64,000 nucleotides of DNA. It comes from UBA2231 sp964415175 (GTDB lineage Bacteria > Elusimicrobiota > Elusimicrobia > Elusimicrobiales > UBA9959). A program made the translations under genes and the position numbers. The notes under the pieces were generated by a model. It had not been told where the DNA came from. It saw nothing but the letters and a program-made list of their open reading frames with translations, and did no database searches. The stretch is taken from the NCBI GenBank assembly GCA_964415175.1, contig CAYPYG010000001.1:88657-152656 (forward strand), in the 5' to 3' direction. This document shows, one piece after another, positions 41,923 to 49,861 of this stretch (positions are counted from its first letter, which is position 1; every line of letters begins with the position of its first letter).

Positions 41923-42034
41923 ATCCCCCCCTTCAGCAGTCTGCCGGGACGATCCCGCGGCACGGACGGCGCATCGGTCCCCGGCGGCGGGACCCGTTCC
42001 CGGCAGACTGCTTTTTAACTTCCCCCTACCCCCC
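41912..42034. repeat. Long nested hairpin between two C-rich direct repeats
   Basis: A 15-bp perfect inverted repeat AGCAGTCTGCCGGGA / TCCCGGCAGACTGCT (41935-41949 with 41998-42012) encloses a second stem (41953-41958 with 41987-41992) and a third (41965-41968 with 41977-41980), and is followed by TTTT. It is flanked by imperfect direct repeats AACTCCCCCATATCCCCCC (41912-41930) and AACTTCCCCCTACCCCCC (42017-42034). It could end transcription of the upstream plus-strand operon, be a small RNA, or be an inserted element. The rest of the 41721-42133 gap holds the small ORF above and an AT-rich stretch near 42090-42125. Confidence 0.6.
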
Positions 42035-42133
42035 GATGAAGATGTTACTTTTACTCCGGCATGAATGGAATCGCCGTAAAAGGCTATTTCGCGCGGAAAA
42101 TATATCTAACCGCTAATGACTAAAGCGTAACGG

Positions 42134-42589
42134 TCAGACCCTGACGAGCTTCTCCTTTATGGCGAAGCGCACCAGGTCCGTCTGTTTATGTATGTCCAGT
42201 TTGCGGGCTATATTGTTGCGGTGCGCGTGTATGGTATTGACGGAGACGCCCAGTTCGCGGGCCAGTTCCTTGTCGGCCCGGCCCCGGGCTATAAGGACTA
42301 TTATTTCCTTCTCCTTGGGAGTGAGGCGGCCGGTCCTTCCCGCCCCGGAACGGGAGGGCGGCCCCGCATGGGCCCGGGCCATCGAGGGGTCCAGCCGCTC
42401 GCAGGCCGAGAGAAGCTCCCCCAGGGCCGAACGGGCCTCCTCCAGCCTGGGTTTTATCTTTTCGGGAGACCCCGCCTCCGCGGAAGCCAGAAAAAGCAGG
42501 GAATCCAGTTTCATTATCAGCGCGCCGAGCCCGACGCCCGTCCTGCCGCCGGCGGCCGCCGCCGCGGACCTTGAACGCCTGAAATTCAT
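42134..42589 (-). CDS. LuxR/FixJ-type HTH transcription regulator without receiver domain
   Basis: 151 residues from the ATG at 42589 (GGGAGG just upstream; an in-frame TTG at 42670 is less likely). The N-terminal ~80 residues are Ala/Ser-rich and helical with no phospho-acceptor receiver. The C-terminal helix-turn-helix is complete: LTPKEKEIIVLIARGRADKE, ELGVSVNTIHAHRNNIARKL and KQTDLVRFAIKEKLV. It should bind DNA as a dimer, with a signal input that is not obvious. Target genes are unknown. Confidence 0.85.
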   Translation of the reverse strand: MNFRRSRSAAAAAGGRTGVGLGALIMKLDSLLFLASAEAGSPEKIKPRLEEARSALGELLSACERLDPSMARAHAGPPSRSGAGRTGRLTPKEKEIIVLIARGRADKELARELGVSVNTIHAHRNNIARKLDIHKQTDLVRFAIKEKLVRV

Positions 42590-42743
42590 GCCCCCTCCCT
42601 GAAAAGCCTGATACGGGCGGGCCCGGTCGCCGGCGAGCTTCGCCCGCGGATCGCTCCCCTCCCCGTTCAAGATTCTAGCAACACTTTTATCGCGAAGTCA
42701 ATAAAAGTCACAAAAGTCACACATAGACCAAATATACAAAAAA

Positions 42744-42770
42744 GAGCCCCGGGACTTTTCCCGGGGCTCC
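42744..42770 (-). terminator. Intrinsic terminator of the HEAT-repeat gene
   Basis: On the minus strand GAGCCCCGGGA-AAAG-TCCCGGGGCTC is followed by TTTTTT, 20 bases after the stop of the 42791-43906 gene. Confidence 0.88.
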
Positions 42771-42790
42771 GGAAGGGATTCGGGCCGGTC

Positions 42791-43906
42791 TTACTCTTTT
42801 TCTATGGGGCTTACGAAGGCGCCGTTCTCCATTTTCCAGCCCAGGTGGAAATACTCCCGTATGTCCGCCGGTTCCGGGGCCGCCGCGGCGATGGCCGCCG
42901 TGCGGAACTCGGGGTCGGAAGCGCGCTCCATGATATCCTCGAGCAGGCTCTTCACGCGGGAATCGCCATTGGCCGCGGAAAGCGCCTTTATGGCGGCCAG
43001 GCGCACCGGCTTGCGCTCGTTGGAGTCGCGCACCAGGTCCATCATGAGGTCCTTGATCCGGTAATGGCCCATCGCGTTATAGAGGCTCTTGAGCGCTTCA
43101 ATGCGCGTCGACTCCTCCTCGTTGCGGGAGCGCAGCACGTCCGCAAGGACGTCCTGCGGCCGCGAATTGGGCGAGGCGGAGAACAGGGCCCAGATGGCCG
43201 CGCGGCGGGCGTCGCGGTCCTTCTCGCCATACCTGACGGCGTCCATGAGAAGGTCCTGCACGCGGGAGTGGCCGGTGGCGGACCAGAGGGCCTTGTAGGC
43301 CATGACGCGCAGTTCTCGCGGCTCATTGCCGAAGCGTATGATCTCTTCGAGTTCGTCCCTGACCCTGGAATGGCCGGTGGCGTAGGAAAGGACCCGGGCC
43401 GCCTCCACGCGTATATCGGTCCGCTCATTGCCGTTGCCGAGGATGTCGAGCACCGGGTCCAGGGCGTAGCTGTTGCCGATATAGCCGCGGGAAGCCTTCA
43501 CCGCGGCCTTGCGGACCTCGGGGTTCGGATCGCGCAGCAGGTCGCGCAGGTCCGAGGAGTCTATGTGCTTGTTGAACTGCGCGAAGGGCGAGGGTACCGG
43601 CCGGAAGATATGCGTGGCGCAGGCGCCGGCCGGCTCGCCGGAACTGAAGTCGGGCCTGACCGCGGGTTCTATCAGGGTCGCGCCGCTTTCGCACTTGAAG
43701 CGGCACTTGTTGTCACTGAACTCGCTGAAGACGCACATCTCCAGCGTGGTGGGGGCCGGCTGCGGGAACTGCGGCTGCTGCTGTTGTATCTGCGCCATTA
43801 TGCTGCCCGCGTCGGGAAGGGTCCGGGCGCGCAGGCTCTCCAGCTCCGAGCACCAGCCCTGGCCGGCCAGGCCGGCGAGGAGGGAAAAGGCCATAATCTT
43901 GATCAT
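42791..43906 (-). CDS. Exported HEAT-repeat protein
   Basis: 371 residues from the ATG at 43906, which starts a signal peptide (MIKIMAFSLLAGLAGQGWC, then SELE); an in-frame upstream start at 43972 would bury it. A Cys-containing region (MCVFSEFSDNKCRFKCESG, ~60-90) precedes about six helical HEAT units of ~37 residues, each with an AL..A.GHSR turn (YATGHSRVRDELEEII, SATGHSRVQDLLMDAV, NAMGHYRIKDLMMDLV, AANGDSRVKSLLEDIM). Such solenoids are protein-binding scaffolds. The unusually regular GHSR between repeats makes it recognisable. A GGGGG stretch ~9 bases upstream may serve as ribosome site. Confidence 0.78.
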   Translation of the reverse strand: MIKIMAFSLLAGLAGQGWCSELESLRARTLPDAGSIMAQIQQQQPQFPQPAPTTLEMCVFSEFSDNKCRFKCESGATLIEPAVRPDFSSGEPAGACATHIFRPVPSPFAQFNKHIDSSDLRDLLRDPNPEVRKAAVKASRGYIGNSYALDPVLDILGNGNERTDIRVEAARVLSYATGHSRVRDELEEIIRFGNEPRELRVMAYKALWSATGHSRVQDLLMDAVRYGEKDRDARRAAIWALFSASPNSRPQDVLADVLRSRNEEESTRIEALKSLYNAMGHYRIKDLMMDLVRDSNERKPVRLAAIKALSAANGDSRVKSLLEDIMERASDPEFRTAAIAAAAPEPADIREYFHLGWKMENGAFVSPIEKE

Positions 43907-44050
43907 CCGTGAAACCCCCTGAAAGAATTTGACCGAACGGTAAAATCTTACGAATATTAAAACCTCCTCCATAGAGACTTTGGTCCCCTTTTTTTGTAGG
44001 GCCTAAGGCCTATGACCATAGTCAATAAAAGTATAGAATTATCCTGATTC

Positions 44051-44878
44051 ATGGCGAAATTCCGGCGGGCTTTCATAGAAATAACAAACAGGTGCAACCT
44101 CTCCTGTTCCTTCTGCGCGCGCTCCGGGCGGCCGCCGCGGGACATGACGCCGGACGAGTTCCGCTCCGTCGCCGTCCAGGTGAAGCCGCTGGCAGGCGGC
44201 GTCTTCCTCCACGTGCTGGGCGAACCGCTGCTGCACCCGGAATTCCCGGCCATACTTTCCGCCGCCTCGGAACTGGGCCTGAAAGTAACGCTGGTGACCA
44301 ACGGCACCCTGATAGACCGGTTCGGACCGGGGATCTTCCGGGAGCCCTGCCTGCTCCAGGTATCCCCCTCGCTGCAGGCGCTCTCGGCGCTCCCCCCCGG
44401 GCAATGGGACGCGGCCCTCGGAAAACTCATCGAGTTCGCCCGTTCCAGGCCGCCGGGGCTCAATGTGGTATTCCGCCTGCGCGGCGCCGATGACGCTTTC
44501 ACTCTCGCGGCGAGGTCCGCCCTGCTGGCGGCCTTCCCGGACTACGCGCCGGAGCCGGGCAAACGGCGGCTGAAGCTCGCGGAACGCGTCTATTTCGCCG
44601 GCGGCGGCCTTTTCAGCTGGCCGGGCGCCGGGGCCGGTACCGGCAGGACCGGCTGCCTGGGCCTGCGCCATCATTTCGCGGTACTTTCCGACCTCCGGGT
44701 AGTCCCCTGCTGCATAGACTGCGACGGGGCCATGGCCTTCGGCGATCTGCGGGAAAGGCCCCTGGCGGAGATACTCTCCTCCCCCGAAGCCGCGGCCCTG
44801 CGCGCCTCCATAGCCGGGCGCGGCCCCATGCCGGCCCATTGCGCCGGCTGCGGCTTCCGGGCCATGGCCGACGAATAG
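44051..44878 (+). CDS. Radical SAM/SPASM protein
   Basis: 275 residues. The radical SAM cluster motif is C15-x3-C19-x2-C22 in TNRCNLSCSFC, followed by the HVLGEPLLHPEF segment (SAM-binding GGEP-like) and LVTNGT. The C-terminal SPASM-like region has GCLGLRHHFAVLSDLRVVPCCIDCDG and HCAGCGFR, enough Cys to bind one auxiliary [4Fe-4S] cluster. The radical target is unknown: no precursor-peptide gene is evident next to it, though the exported S1 protease gene follows by 118 bases. TAGAAT and TATCCT boxes lie 11 and 5 bases before the ATG. Confidence 0.87.
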   Translation: MAKFRRAFIEITNRCNLSCSFCARSGRPPRDMTPDEFRSVAVQVKPLAGGVFLHVLGEPLLHPEFPAILSAASELGLKVTLVTNGTLIDRFGPGIFREPCLLQVSPSLQALSALPPGQWDAALGKLIEFARSRPPGLNVVFRLRGADDAFTLAARSALLAAFPDYAPEPGKRRLKLAERVYFAGGGLFSWPGAGAGTGRTGCLGLRHHFAVLSDLRVVPCCIDCDGAMAFGDLRERPLAEILSSPEAAALRASIAGRGPMPAHCAGCGFRAMADE

Positions 44879-44952
44879 CCCCGGCCAGGCCTCCCTGCCC
44901 ATACCCGCGTAGGCCTTTTGGGAAAAAACTCCTTGACAATACTCAATAGATT

Positions 44953-44969
44953 AATGTCAAATTGACATT
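44953..44969. promoter_or_regulatory. 17-bp palindrome, candidate operator of the S1 protease gene
   Basis: AATGTCAA-A-TTGACATT is a perfect palindrome around one base, 28 bases before the ATG at 44997. TTGACA also occurs at 44933-44938. No well-spaced -10 box could be fixed, so the promoter itself is uncertain, but a dimeric regulator site is likely. Confidence 0.5.
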
Positions 44970-44996
44970 GGTCAGCAACCAAGCAGGAGGAACTGC

Positions 44997-45956
44997 ATGA
45001 AAAAAACCCTCATTTCGATACTCGCGCTCGCGGCCTTCTCCGCCGGCGCTTTCGCGGAAGACAAGGTCATCTACGGCGCGGACGACAGGTTCGACCTCTA
45101 CCAGGTCGCCGACCAGTCCCTGCTCAAGCTGGCCGATTCCACCGTGGGCCTGTTCAAGGCCGCCGACGTGACCATCGACGGCGCCACCGCCAGGCTCAAC
45201 ACCCGCTCCTACGCGCAGGGCTACAGCCTCTGCAAGGAAGAGCCCTTCTACGACCAGGTCAACGGCGCCTTCTGCTCCGGTTCGCTCGTGGCCCCGGACG
45301 TCATCATGACGGCCGGCCACTGCGTCAGGAGCGAGTCCGCCTGCGCCGGGACCAAGTTCGTCTTCGGTTTCGCGGTCAGGCAGGCCGGCGTCATGCCCAA
45401 TAGCGTGCCCGCCGGCGAGGTCTACTCCTGCGCGCAGCTGATAGGCCGCGAGGAAGTCGGCACCGGCGCCGACTGGGCCCTGATCAAGCTCGACAGGCCC
45501 GTGGCCAACCACGCCGTGCTCAAGTATAACACCGCCGACACTCTGCAGAACGGCGACCCGCTGGTGGTCATCGGCCACCCGGCCGGCCTGCCCACCAAGA
45601 TCGCGGGCGGCGCCACGGTGCGCGACGCCTCGCCCAATGGCTACTTCGTGGCCAACCTCGACACTTACGGCGGCAACTCCGGCTCCGCGGTGTTCAACGC
45701 CAGGACCCGCGTCATCGAGGGCATACTGGTGCGCGGCGCGAACGACTATGTCTGGAAGGGCAACTGCCGCGTCTCCAATGTCTGCGCCTCCGACGGTTGC
45801 CGCGGCGAGGACGTGACCAAGCTCTCGGCCATCACCGCCACGATCCCGTCGCGGAACCTGCCCGAACTGGCGCTGCGCGTGGACGACCCGGACTACCAGG
45901 TGGCCGGCAACTTCCCCGCCTACCAGCTGCTCGAGTCGCTCTCCGGCCTCAACTGA
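44997..45956 (+). CDS. Exported trypsin-like serine protease (S1)
   Basis: 319 residues. Signal peptide 1-20 (SAGAFA then ED). The triad is visible: H108 in VIMTAGHC, D159 in TGADWALIKLDRP, S228 in TYGGNSGSAVF. Nine or more Cys in the mature part suggest disulfides (LCKE, FCSGSL, HCV, ESACAG, SCAQ, NCRVSNVCASDGC). A GGAGG lies upstream of the ATG. It would cleave proteins in the periplasm or outside. The palindrome at 44953-44969 suggests regulated expression. A strong terminator follows, so it is a single-gene unit. Confidence 0.92.
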   Translation: MKKTLISILALAAFSAGAFAEDKVIYGADDRFDLYQVADQSLLKLADSTVGLFKAADVTIDGATARLNTRSYAQGYSLCKEEPFYDQVNGAFCSGSLVAPDVIMTAGHCVRSESACAGTKFVFGFAVRQAGVMPNSVPAGEVYSCAQLIGREEVGTGADWALIKLDRPVANHAVLKYNTADTLQNGDPLVVIGHPAGLPTKIAGGATVRDASPNGYFVANLDTYGGNSGSAVFNARTRVIEGILVRGANDYVWKGNCRVSNVCASDGCRGEDVTKLSAITATIPSRNLPELALRVDDPDYQVAGNFPAYQLLESLSGLN

Positions 45957-45977
45957 GCCCGGCGCCCCTCATAAAAA

Positions 45978-46008
45978 AAGCCCCCCGTCGCCCGGGGGGC
46001 TTTTTTTT
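45978..46008 (+). terminator. Intrinsic terminator of the S1 protease gene
   Basis: Stem AAGCCCCCCG / CGGGGGGCTT (45978-45987 with 45993-46002) with loop TCGCC, followed by a T-run of eight from 46001. Confidence 0.92.
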
Positions 46009-46088
46009 ATCGGTTTTACTATAATCCCGGTAGCGGCCGGCGGAACCGGGGACTTGTCAGGGAACGCCGCGCACTGGAGGGACGGATC

Positions 46089-46667
46089 ATGGACGTGAAA
46101 GAAGCTATAGCGAAAAGGCGGGCTTACCGGGCGCTGGGGCCCGCGGAGATCACCGACGGGCTGATGAGGGAGCTGGCCGAGGCGGCGCGCCTGATGCCGT
46201 CATGCTTCAACAATCAGCCCTGGAAATTCGTTTTCGTGCGGTCGCCGGAAGCGCTGGCGCGGGTGCACGCCTGCCTCGGCAGGAACAACGACTGGGTGAA
46301 GAGCGCGTCGCTGATAATAGCGGCCTTCGCCGCCAGGGACCGCGACTGCGTGGTCAAAGGAAGGGAGTATTATCTCTTCGACCTGGGACAGGCCGTCGGG
46401 GCCGTGCAGCTGCGCGCGACGGAACTCGGCCTGGTGGCCCACCCGATAGCCGGTTTCGACGGCGAGGCCGTCCGCGCGACGCTCGGCATCCCCGAGGGCA
46501 ACACGGTCATCACCCTGGTCAATGTCGGCAAAAAATCGGAGGACAAGGGCGCGCTGACGCCGCAGCAGGCGGCCGCCGAGGATGAACGGCCGGAAAGGCT
46601 GCCGCCCGAGGCCATCTACAGCGTGGACGCCTATGACGAGCGCCTGGCTGCCGCGCCCGCGCGCTGA
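46089..46667 (+). CDS. Nitroreductase-family flavoprotein
   Basis: 192 residues. The N-terminal KEAIAKRRAYRALGP has the Arg pair that contacts FMN phosphate, SCFNNQPWKFVFVRS the conserved Asn/Gln/Pro-Trp segment, DLGQAVGAVQLRATELGLVAHPIAGFD the dimer and flavin-binding helix, and TVITLVNVGKKSED the last strand. Members reduce nitro compounds, quinones or enones with NAD(P)H; the physiological substrate cannot be told. TATAAT at 46020-46025 and GGAGGGACGG before the ATG mark its control region. It is convergent with the deiminase gene. Confidence 0.9.
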   Translation: MDVKEAIAKRRAYRALGPAEITDGLMRELAEAARLMPSCFNNQPWKFVFVRSPEALARVHACLGRNNDWVKSASLIIAAFAARDRDCVVKGREYYLFDLGQAVGAVQLRATELGLVAHPIAGFDGEAVRATLGIPEGNTVITLVNVGKKSEDKGALTPQQAAAEDERPERLPPEAIYSVDAYDERLAAAPAR

Positions 46668-46690
46668 ACCGGCGCGCTTTCCCGATAAAA

Positions 46691-46712
46691 AAGGCCCCGG
46701 AGGGGCCTTTTT
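46691..46712. terminator. Bidirectional terminator between nitroreductase and deiminase genes
   Basis: Stem GGCCCC / GGGGCC (46693-46698 with 46702-46707) flanked by A-run on the left and T-run on the right, suitable for both convergent genes. Confidence 0.88.
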
Positions 46713-46733
46713 TATAAGCGGGGCAGGGCCGGT

Positions 46734-47927
46734 TTATTTGGAGGACATCCCGATAAGCTGGTCCATCGCCGGGGAGACCGGGGCGGACGACTCTCCGACC
46801 TCGCCGGCATAATCCTTCGCGTCCTTCTTCCCGGGCAGCACCGGCAGCGTCTGCGTCACGCAATGTATGGAGCCGCCGGAGCGTATGCTGGAATCGGAGT
46901 TGACCGGCACCACGTTCACGCCGGGCATCCCTTCCCGGTAGGCCTCTATCGCCTGGGCTTCCTGGGCCGAGGCGCCGCGGTAGGACGGCATGATGACCGT
47001 ATTGTTGACTATCAGCGAATTGGTGTAGGTATACCAGGTGCCGTAGTTCTCCCAGCCCTTGACCGTGATGACCTTATAGGGCTGCCCGTCGGGAGCGCGG
47101 CGGCCCTGGAACCAGGCCAGCGCCTTCTCGGAATTGGACTTGAAGGGCTCGGTATCGGCCAGCGCTATCAGCACCGTATGGTCGTTGAGCAGCTTCATGA
47201 ACATGTCGATATGGCCGGTGCCGTCCTCCGGCTGGCCGGGATAGCCGGCGTAGTCGAAGGCGTAGACGTTCCTGACCTTGAAATATTCCTTGAGCGCCGC
47301 GTCCACCCGCTCCTGGCTCATGTTCGAGTTCCAGAGATAGGTCCGTTTGGTCATGAACAGGTTGCCGTAGGAGTCGAACATGATGTTCCCGCCGTCGAGT
47401 ATGACCGGCACGCCGAACACTTCCACGCTCATGGCGCGGCCGAGGTTGACCGGCAGCGCGTCGTCGTCCGGCCTGTAGTTGTAGTGGCGGTAGATGGAAT
47501 CGACTATGCCGAGGCGGCCGGAACCGGTAAGGCCGAACGGGCCGTAGTCGCGCACCCAGACGGTGTCGATGGACAGGTTCACCGGGGTATAGTTCTCGGC
47601 GGGCACGCCGGAGATGGACTGCGGGCCCCAGACGGCCAGCACATTGGCGCCCGTGCCGGCCGCGGCGCGCGCTATGGAGGAGAGCATATCGGTATAGCCG
47701 GCCCAGCCGAGGACGACGGCGCCGACCGGCTCGTACTCGGCCGGTATGCGGAAACCGGAGGGCGTGGGGGTGCGCAGTCGGTTTACGAAGATCTTGTCGG
47801 AGGATACCGGCGCTTCGCGGGCCGGGTCCACCCAGTTGGGCAAAGGATTCGAAAGGTCCCTTTCAGGCGGGGAGCCCGCGCAAAGGAAAGTCGCAAGGAA
47901 CAGCGGCAGGATAGTCTTATTGAACAT
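46734..47927 (-). CDS. Exported agmatine/peptidylarginine deiminase (PPAD family)
   Basis: 397 residues with an N-terminal hydrophobic signal (MFNKTILPLFLATFLCAGS). It has the guanidino-modifying fold: the Asp in VWVRDYGPFG, the GGNIMFD strand, the His-Asp pair in DGTGHIDMFM, the Asn/Trp segment ENYGTWYTYTNSL, and the nucleophile Cys in GGSIHCVTQTLP. Cytoplasmic relatives deiminate agmatine; signal-peptide forms like that of Porphyromonas citrullinate proteins or peptides, and this one is exported, but the residues choosing substrate cannot be read with certainty. AGGTG precedes the ATG by ~11 bases. Confidence 0.87.
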   Translation of the reverse strand: MFNKTILPLFLATFLCAGSPPERDLSNPLPNWVDPAREAPVSSDKIFVNRLRTPTPSGFRIPAEYEPVGAVVLGWAGYTDMLSSIARAAAGTGANVLAVWGPQSISGVPAENYTPVNLSIDTVWVRDYGPFGLTGSGRLGIVDSIYRHYNYRPDDDALPVNLGRAMSVEVFGVPVILDGGNIMFDSYGNLFMTKRTYLWNSNMSQERVDAALKEYFKVRNVYAFDYAGYPGQPEDGTGHIDMFMKLLNDHTVLIALADTEPFKSNSEKALAWFQGRRAPDGQPYKVITVKGWENYGTWYTYTNSLIVNNTVIMPSYRGASAQEAQAIEAYREGMPGVNVVPVNSDSSIRSGGSIHCVTQTLPVLPGKKDAKDYAGEVGESSAPVSPAMDQLIGMSSK

Positions 47928-47975
47928 AGGCGTAGCACCTTTACTGCGCTGGGGGATATAAAAAGTATACCCCCC

Positions 47976-47996
47976 GGCGGAACCGGGGGGTAAGGG
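47976..47996 (-). terminator. Possible terminator of the PfkB gene
   Basis: On the minus strand CCCCCCGG / CCGGGGGG with loop TTCCG is followed by TATACTTTTT, ahead of the deiminase gene; the same AT-rich stretch holds a TATACT -10 box, so the two signals overlap. Confidence 0.5.
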
Positions 47997-48000
47997 CGGG

Positions 48001-48023
48001 AGACCTATACTCCGTATAGGTCT
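48001..48023. promoter_or_regulatory. 23-bp palindrome between the PfkB and deiminase genes
   Basis: AGACCTATAC-TCC-GTATAGGTCT is a perfect 10-bp inverted repeat. It lies ~75-95 bases upstream of the deiminase start and 15 bases after the PfkB stop; it is either a regulator site or a hairpin at the end of the PfkB message. Confidence 0.5.
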
Positions 48024-48037
48024 AAAGGCCTATATCC

Positions 48038-48949
48038 TCAGGAAACCCTGAGCGCGCCGATGTACTTCTCATAGCGCCGGCACATCTCGGCCCTGGTGAA
48101 CCGGCCCATGCGCCGCACGCTGAAATCCTCCACGCTGAACGAGGACATGACGGTGCCGTAGGCCATGGCGCGGCGCAGCGCGGCGAAACTCCTCCAGTCC
48201 GGCGTCGAGGCCAGGTAGCCCACGAACCCGCCGGCGAAGGTATCGCCGGCCCCGGTGGGGTCCACGACCTTCTCCACGGGGTGCGCGGGCATGGAGAGCG
48301 TCTCGCCGCCGTAGAACAGCATGGCTCCGCTGTCCCCGCGCTTGATGACCACGGCGTCAGGGCCCATTTTGGAGATTATCCTCGCGGCCTTTATCAGGTT
48401 ATGCTCGCCGGTCAGCTGCCGCGCCTCCTCCTCGTTGACGAACAGCAGGTCCACGTCGGGCAGCAGTTTGAGCAGCGACCGCCGCTTGAGCGAGATCCAG
48501 TAGTTCATGGTGTCGCAGGCCACCAGCCGGCCGGTCCTGGCCTGTTTGAGCACGCCGCGCTGCAGGTCGGGGTCGATATTGGCCAGGAAAAGCACGCCGC
48601 AGCGCGCGTGGTCCTTGTTCAGGCACGGCCGGAACTGCTGGAAGACGTTGAGATGCGTGGCGATGGTGGTCGCGTTCTTGAAATCCTTGTCGTACTCTCC
48701 CACCCAGTGGAAGGTCTTGCCGGGCTCCACCTGCAGGCCCGCGGTGCAGATGTTCCTGCGGGAGAGGAAACGGCTGAAGTGGGACGGGAAGTCCTCGCCC
48801 ACCACGCCGACCATCTTGACCGGCGAGAAATTCGAGGCCGAGAGCGAAAAATGCACCGCCGAACCGCCCAGCGCCCTGTCCGTGCTGCCGTGTATGGTCC
48901 GGACCGAATCCAGGGCGACCGAACCCACCACCAGGATAGTGTTCTTCAT
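48038..48949 (-). CDS. PfkB-family sugar/nucleoside kinase
   Basis: 303 residues. PfkB landmarks: N-terminal TILVVGSVALDSV, the substrate loop LGGSAVHFSLSASNF, FVNEEEARQLTG, PDAVVIKRGDSGAMLF and the C-terminal anion hole and base VVDPTGAGDTFAGGFVGYLA with the catalytic Asp. Substrate is unclear: ribose, fructose phosphate and nucleosides are all possible. The product is ~300 residues, usual for the family. GGAGAG lies five bases before the ATG; a hairpin GGGCCCGCTGG/CCAGCGGGCCC-like stretch precedes it in the leader. Confidence 0.88.
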   Translation of the reverse strand: MKNTILVVGSVALDSVRTIHGSTDRALGGSAVHFSLSASNFSPVKMVGVVGEDFPSHFSRFLSRRNICTAGLQVEPGKTFHWVGEYDKDFKNATTIATHLNVFQQFRPCLNKDHARCGVLFLANIDPDLQRGVLKQARTGRLVACDTMNYWISLKRRSLLKLLPDVDLLFVNEEEARQLTGEHNLIKAARIISKMGPDAVVIKRGDSGAMLFYGGETLSMPAHPVEKVVDPTGAGDTFAGGFVGYLASTPDWRSFAALRRAMAYGTVMSSFSVEDFSVRRMGRFTRAEMCRRYEKYIGALRVS

Positions 48950-49025
48950 CGTCTCTCCATTGAGAAGGCCCGCGTTCCAGCGGGCCCGGTATACTTAAAT
49001 GATACAAAAAAACGGCGGCGGTCGT

Positions 49026-49748
49026 TCAGCGGAGCTGGCGGCGCAGCGCGTTCATGTCGGCGTTGAACGACGGCAGCGCCCGCAGTTCCGCGTAAAGCGC
49101 GTCGGCCAGCGCCTTGCCGGCCTCGAGGTCCGTGGGATGATGGACGCCGCCTATGACGCGGTTGAGCGCGGCCTGGTCGGCGCGGGCCATGAACTCCGCG
49201 GAGCGCGACGGCACCAGGTCGGAAAGCACGCGCGCGAAGAGCCGGGCCATCGTGGAGTGGCCGCTGGGATAGGCGTAGCCTTTGACGCGCGGCAGACAGG
49301 GCTTCAGGCGGGCGTCGCGTACGAAGGGTCTGTCGCGGCGGTAGATGTCCTTGAAGTACCGGTGGGCGGCGGTGGAATCCTTCTCGAGGTTCCTGAAAAA
49401 GCCCTTCACTTCGGGGGCCTGGTCGTCGTAGAAAGGGTCGATGGCGCCGAAAAAGACGTGGAAATTATGCGACATCTCGGCCTTGGCCGCGGCGCATTGC
49501 TCCGCCGTGCGGTACTGCTGCCAGGCGAAGAGCGTCTCGAAGTCCTCCAGGTCGTCGCCCGAGCCGGGCGCCGGGGCGGCCGGCACGGCGGAGAGGTCCA
49601 GCGAGGACGGGTCCAGGTAGTAGCCGGAAGCGGCGGCTTTCTCCTCCGCGGCTGAGAGGAGCGCCGGGACGGCCTGGGCCGAGAGGAAGAACGGGAGAGT
49701 AAGGAGATAAAGCGGGAGAATAAAAAGACGCAGGAGTTTTTTGCTCAT
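49026..49748 (-). CDS. Exported class A acid phosphatase (PhoN-like, PAP2 superfamily)
   Basis: 240 residues with a signal peptide (about 1-26). The class A motif set is complete: KDIYRRDRPF (K-x6-RP), YAYPSGHST (PSGH) and NRVIGGVHHPTD (R-x5-H-x3-D, with Asn replacing the usual Ser before Arg). These enzymes hydrolyse phosphomonoesters in the periplasm. TAAAAT ends six bases before the ATG on the minus strand, with AGGCGC between, suggesting leaderless transcription. Confidence 0.91.
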   Translation of the reverse strand: MSKKLLRLFILPLYLLTLPFFLSAQAVPALLSAAEEKAAASGYYLDPSSLDLSAVPAAPAPGSGDDLEDFETLFAWQQYRTAEQCAAAKAEMSHNFHVFFGAIDPFYDDQAPEVKGFFRNLEKDSTAAHRYFKDIYRRDRPFVRDARLKPCLPRVKGYAYPSGHSTMARLFARVLSDLVPSRSAEFMARADQAALNRVIGGVHHPTDLEAGKALADALYAELRALPSFNADMNALRRQLR

Positions 49749-49861
49749 GCGCCTATTTTAATATTCCCCGCCCGCTCCCGACAGGGAAAAAGGTCCCAGG
49801 CTGATGCCGTCTTTTGGCCCCCGCGGGGGCGGAGGCGGCGTGAAAGCCCCCCCGGGACGGA

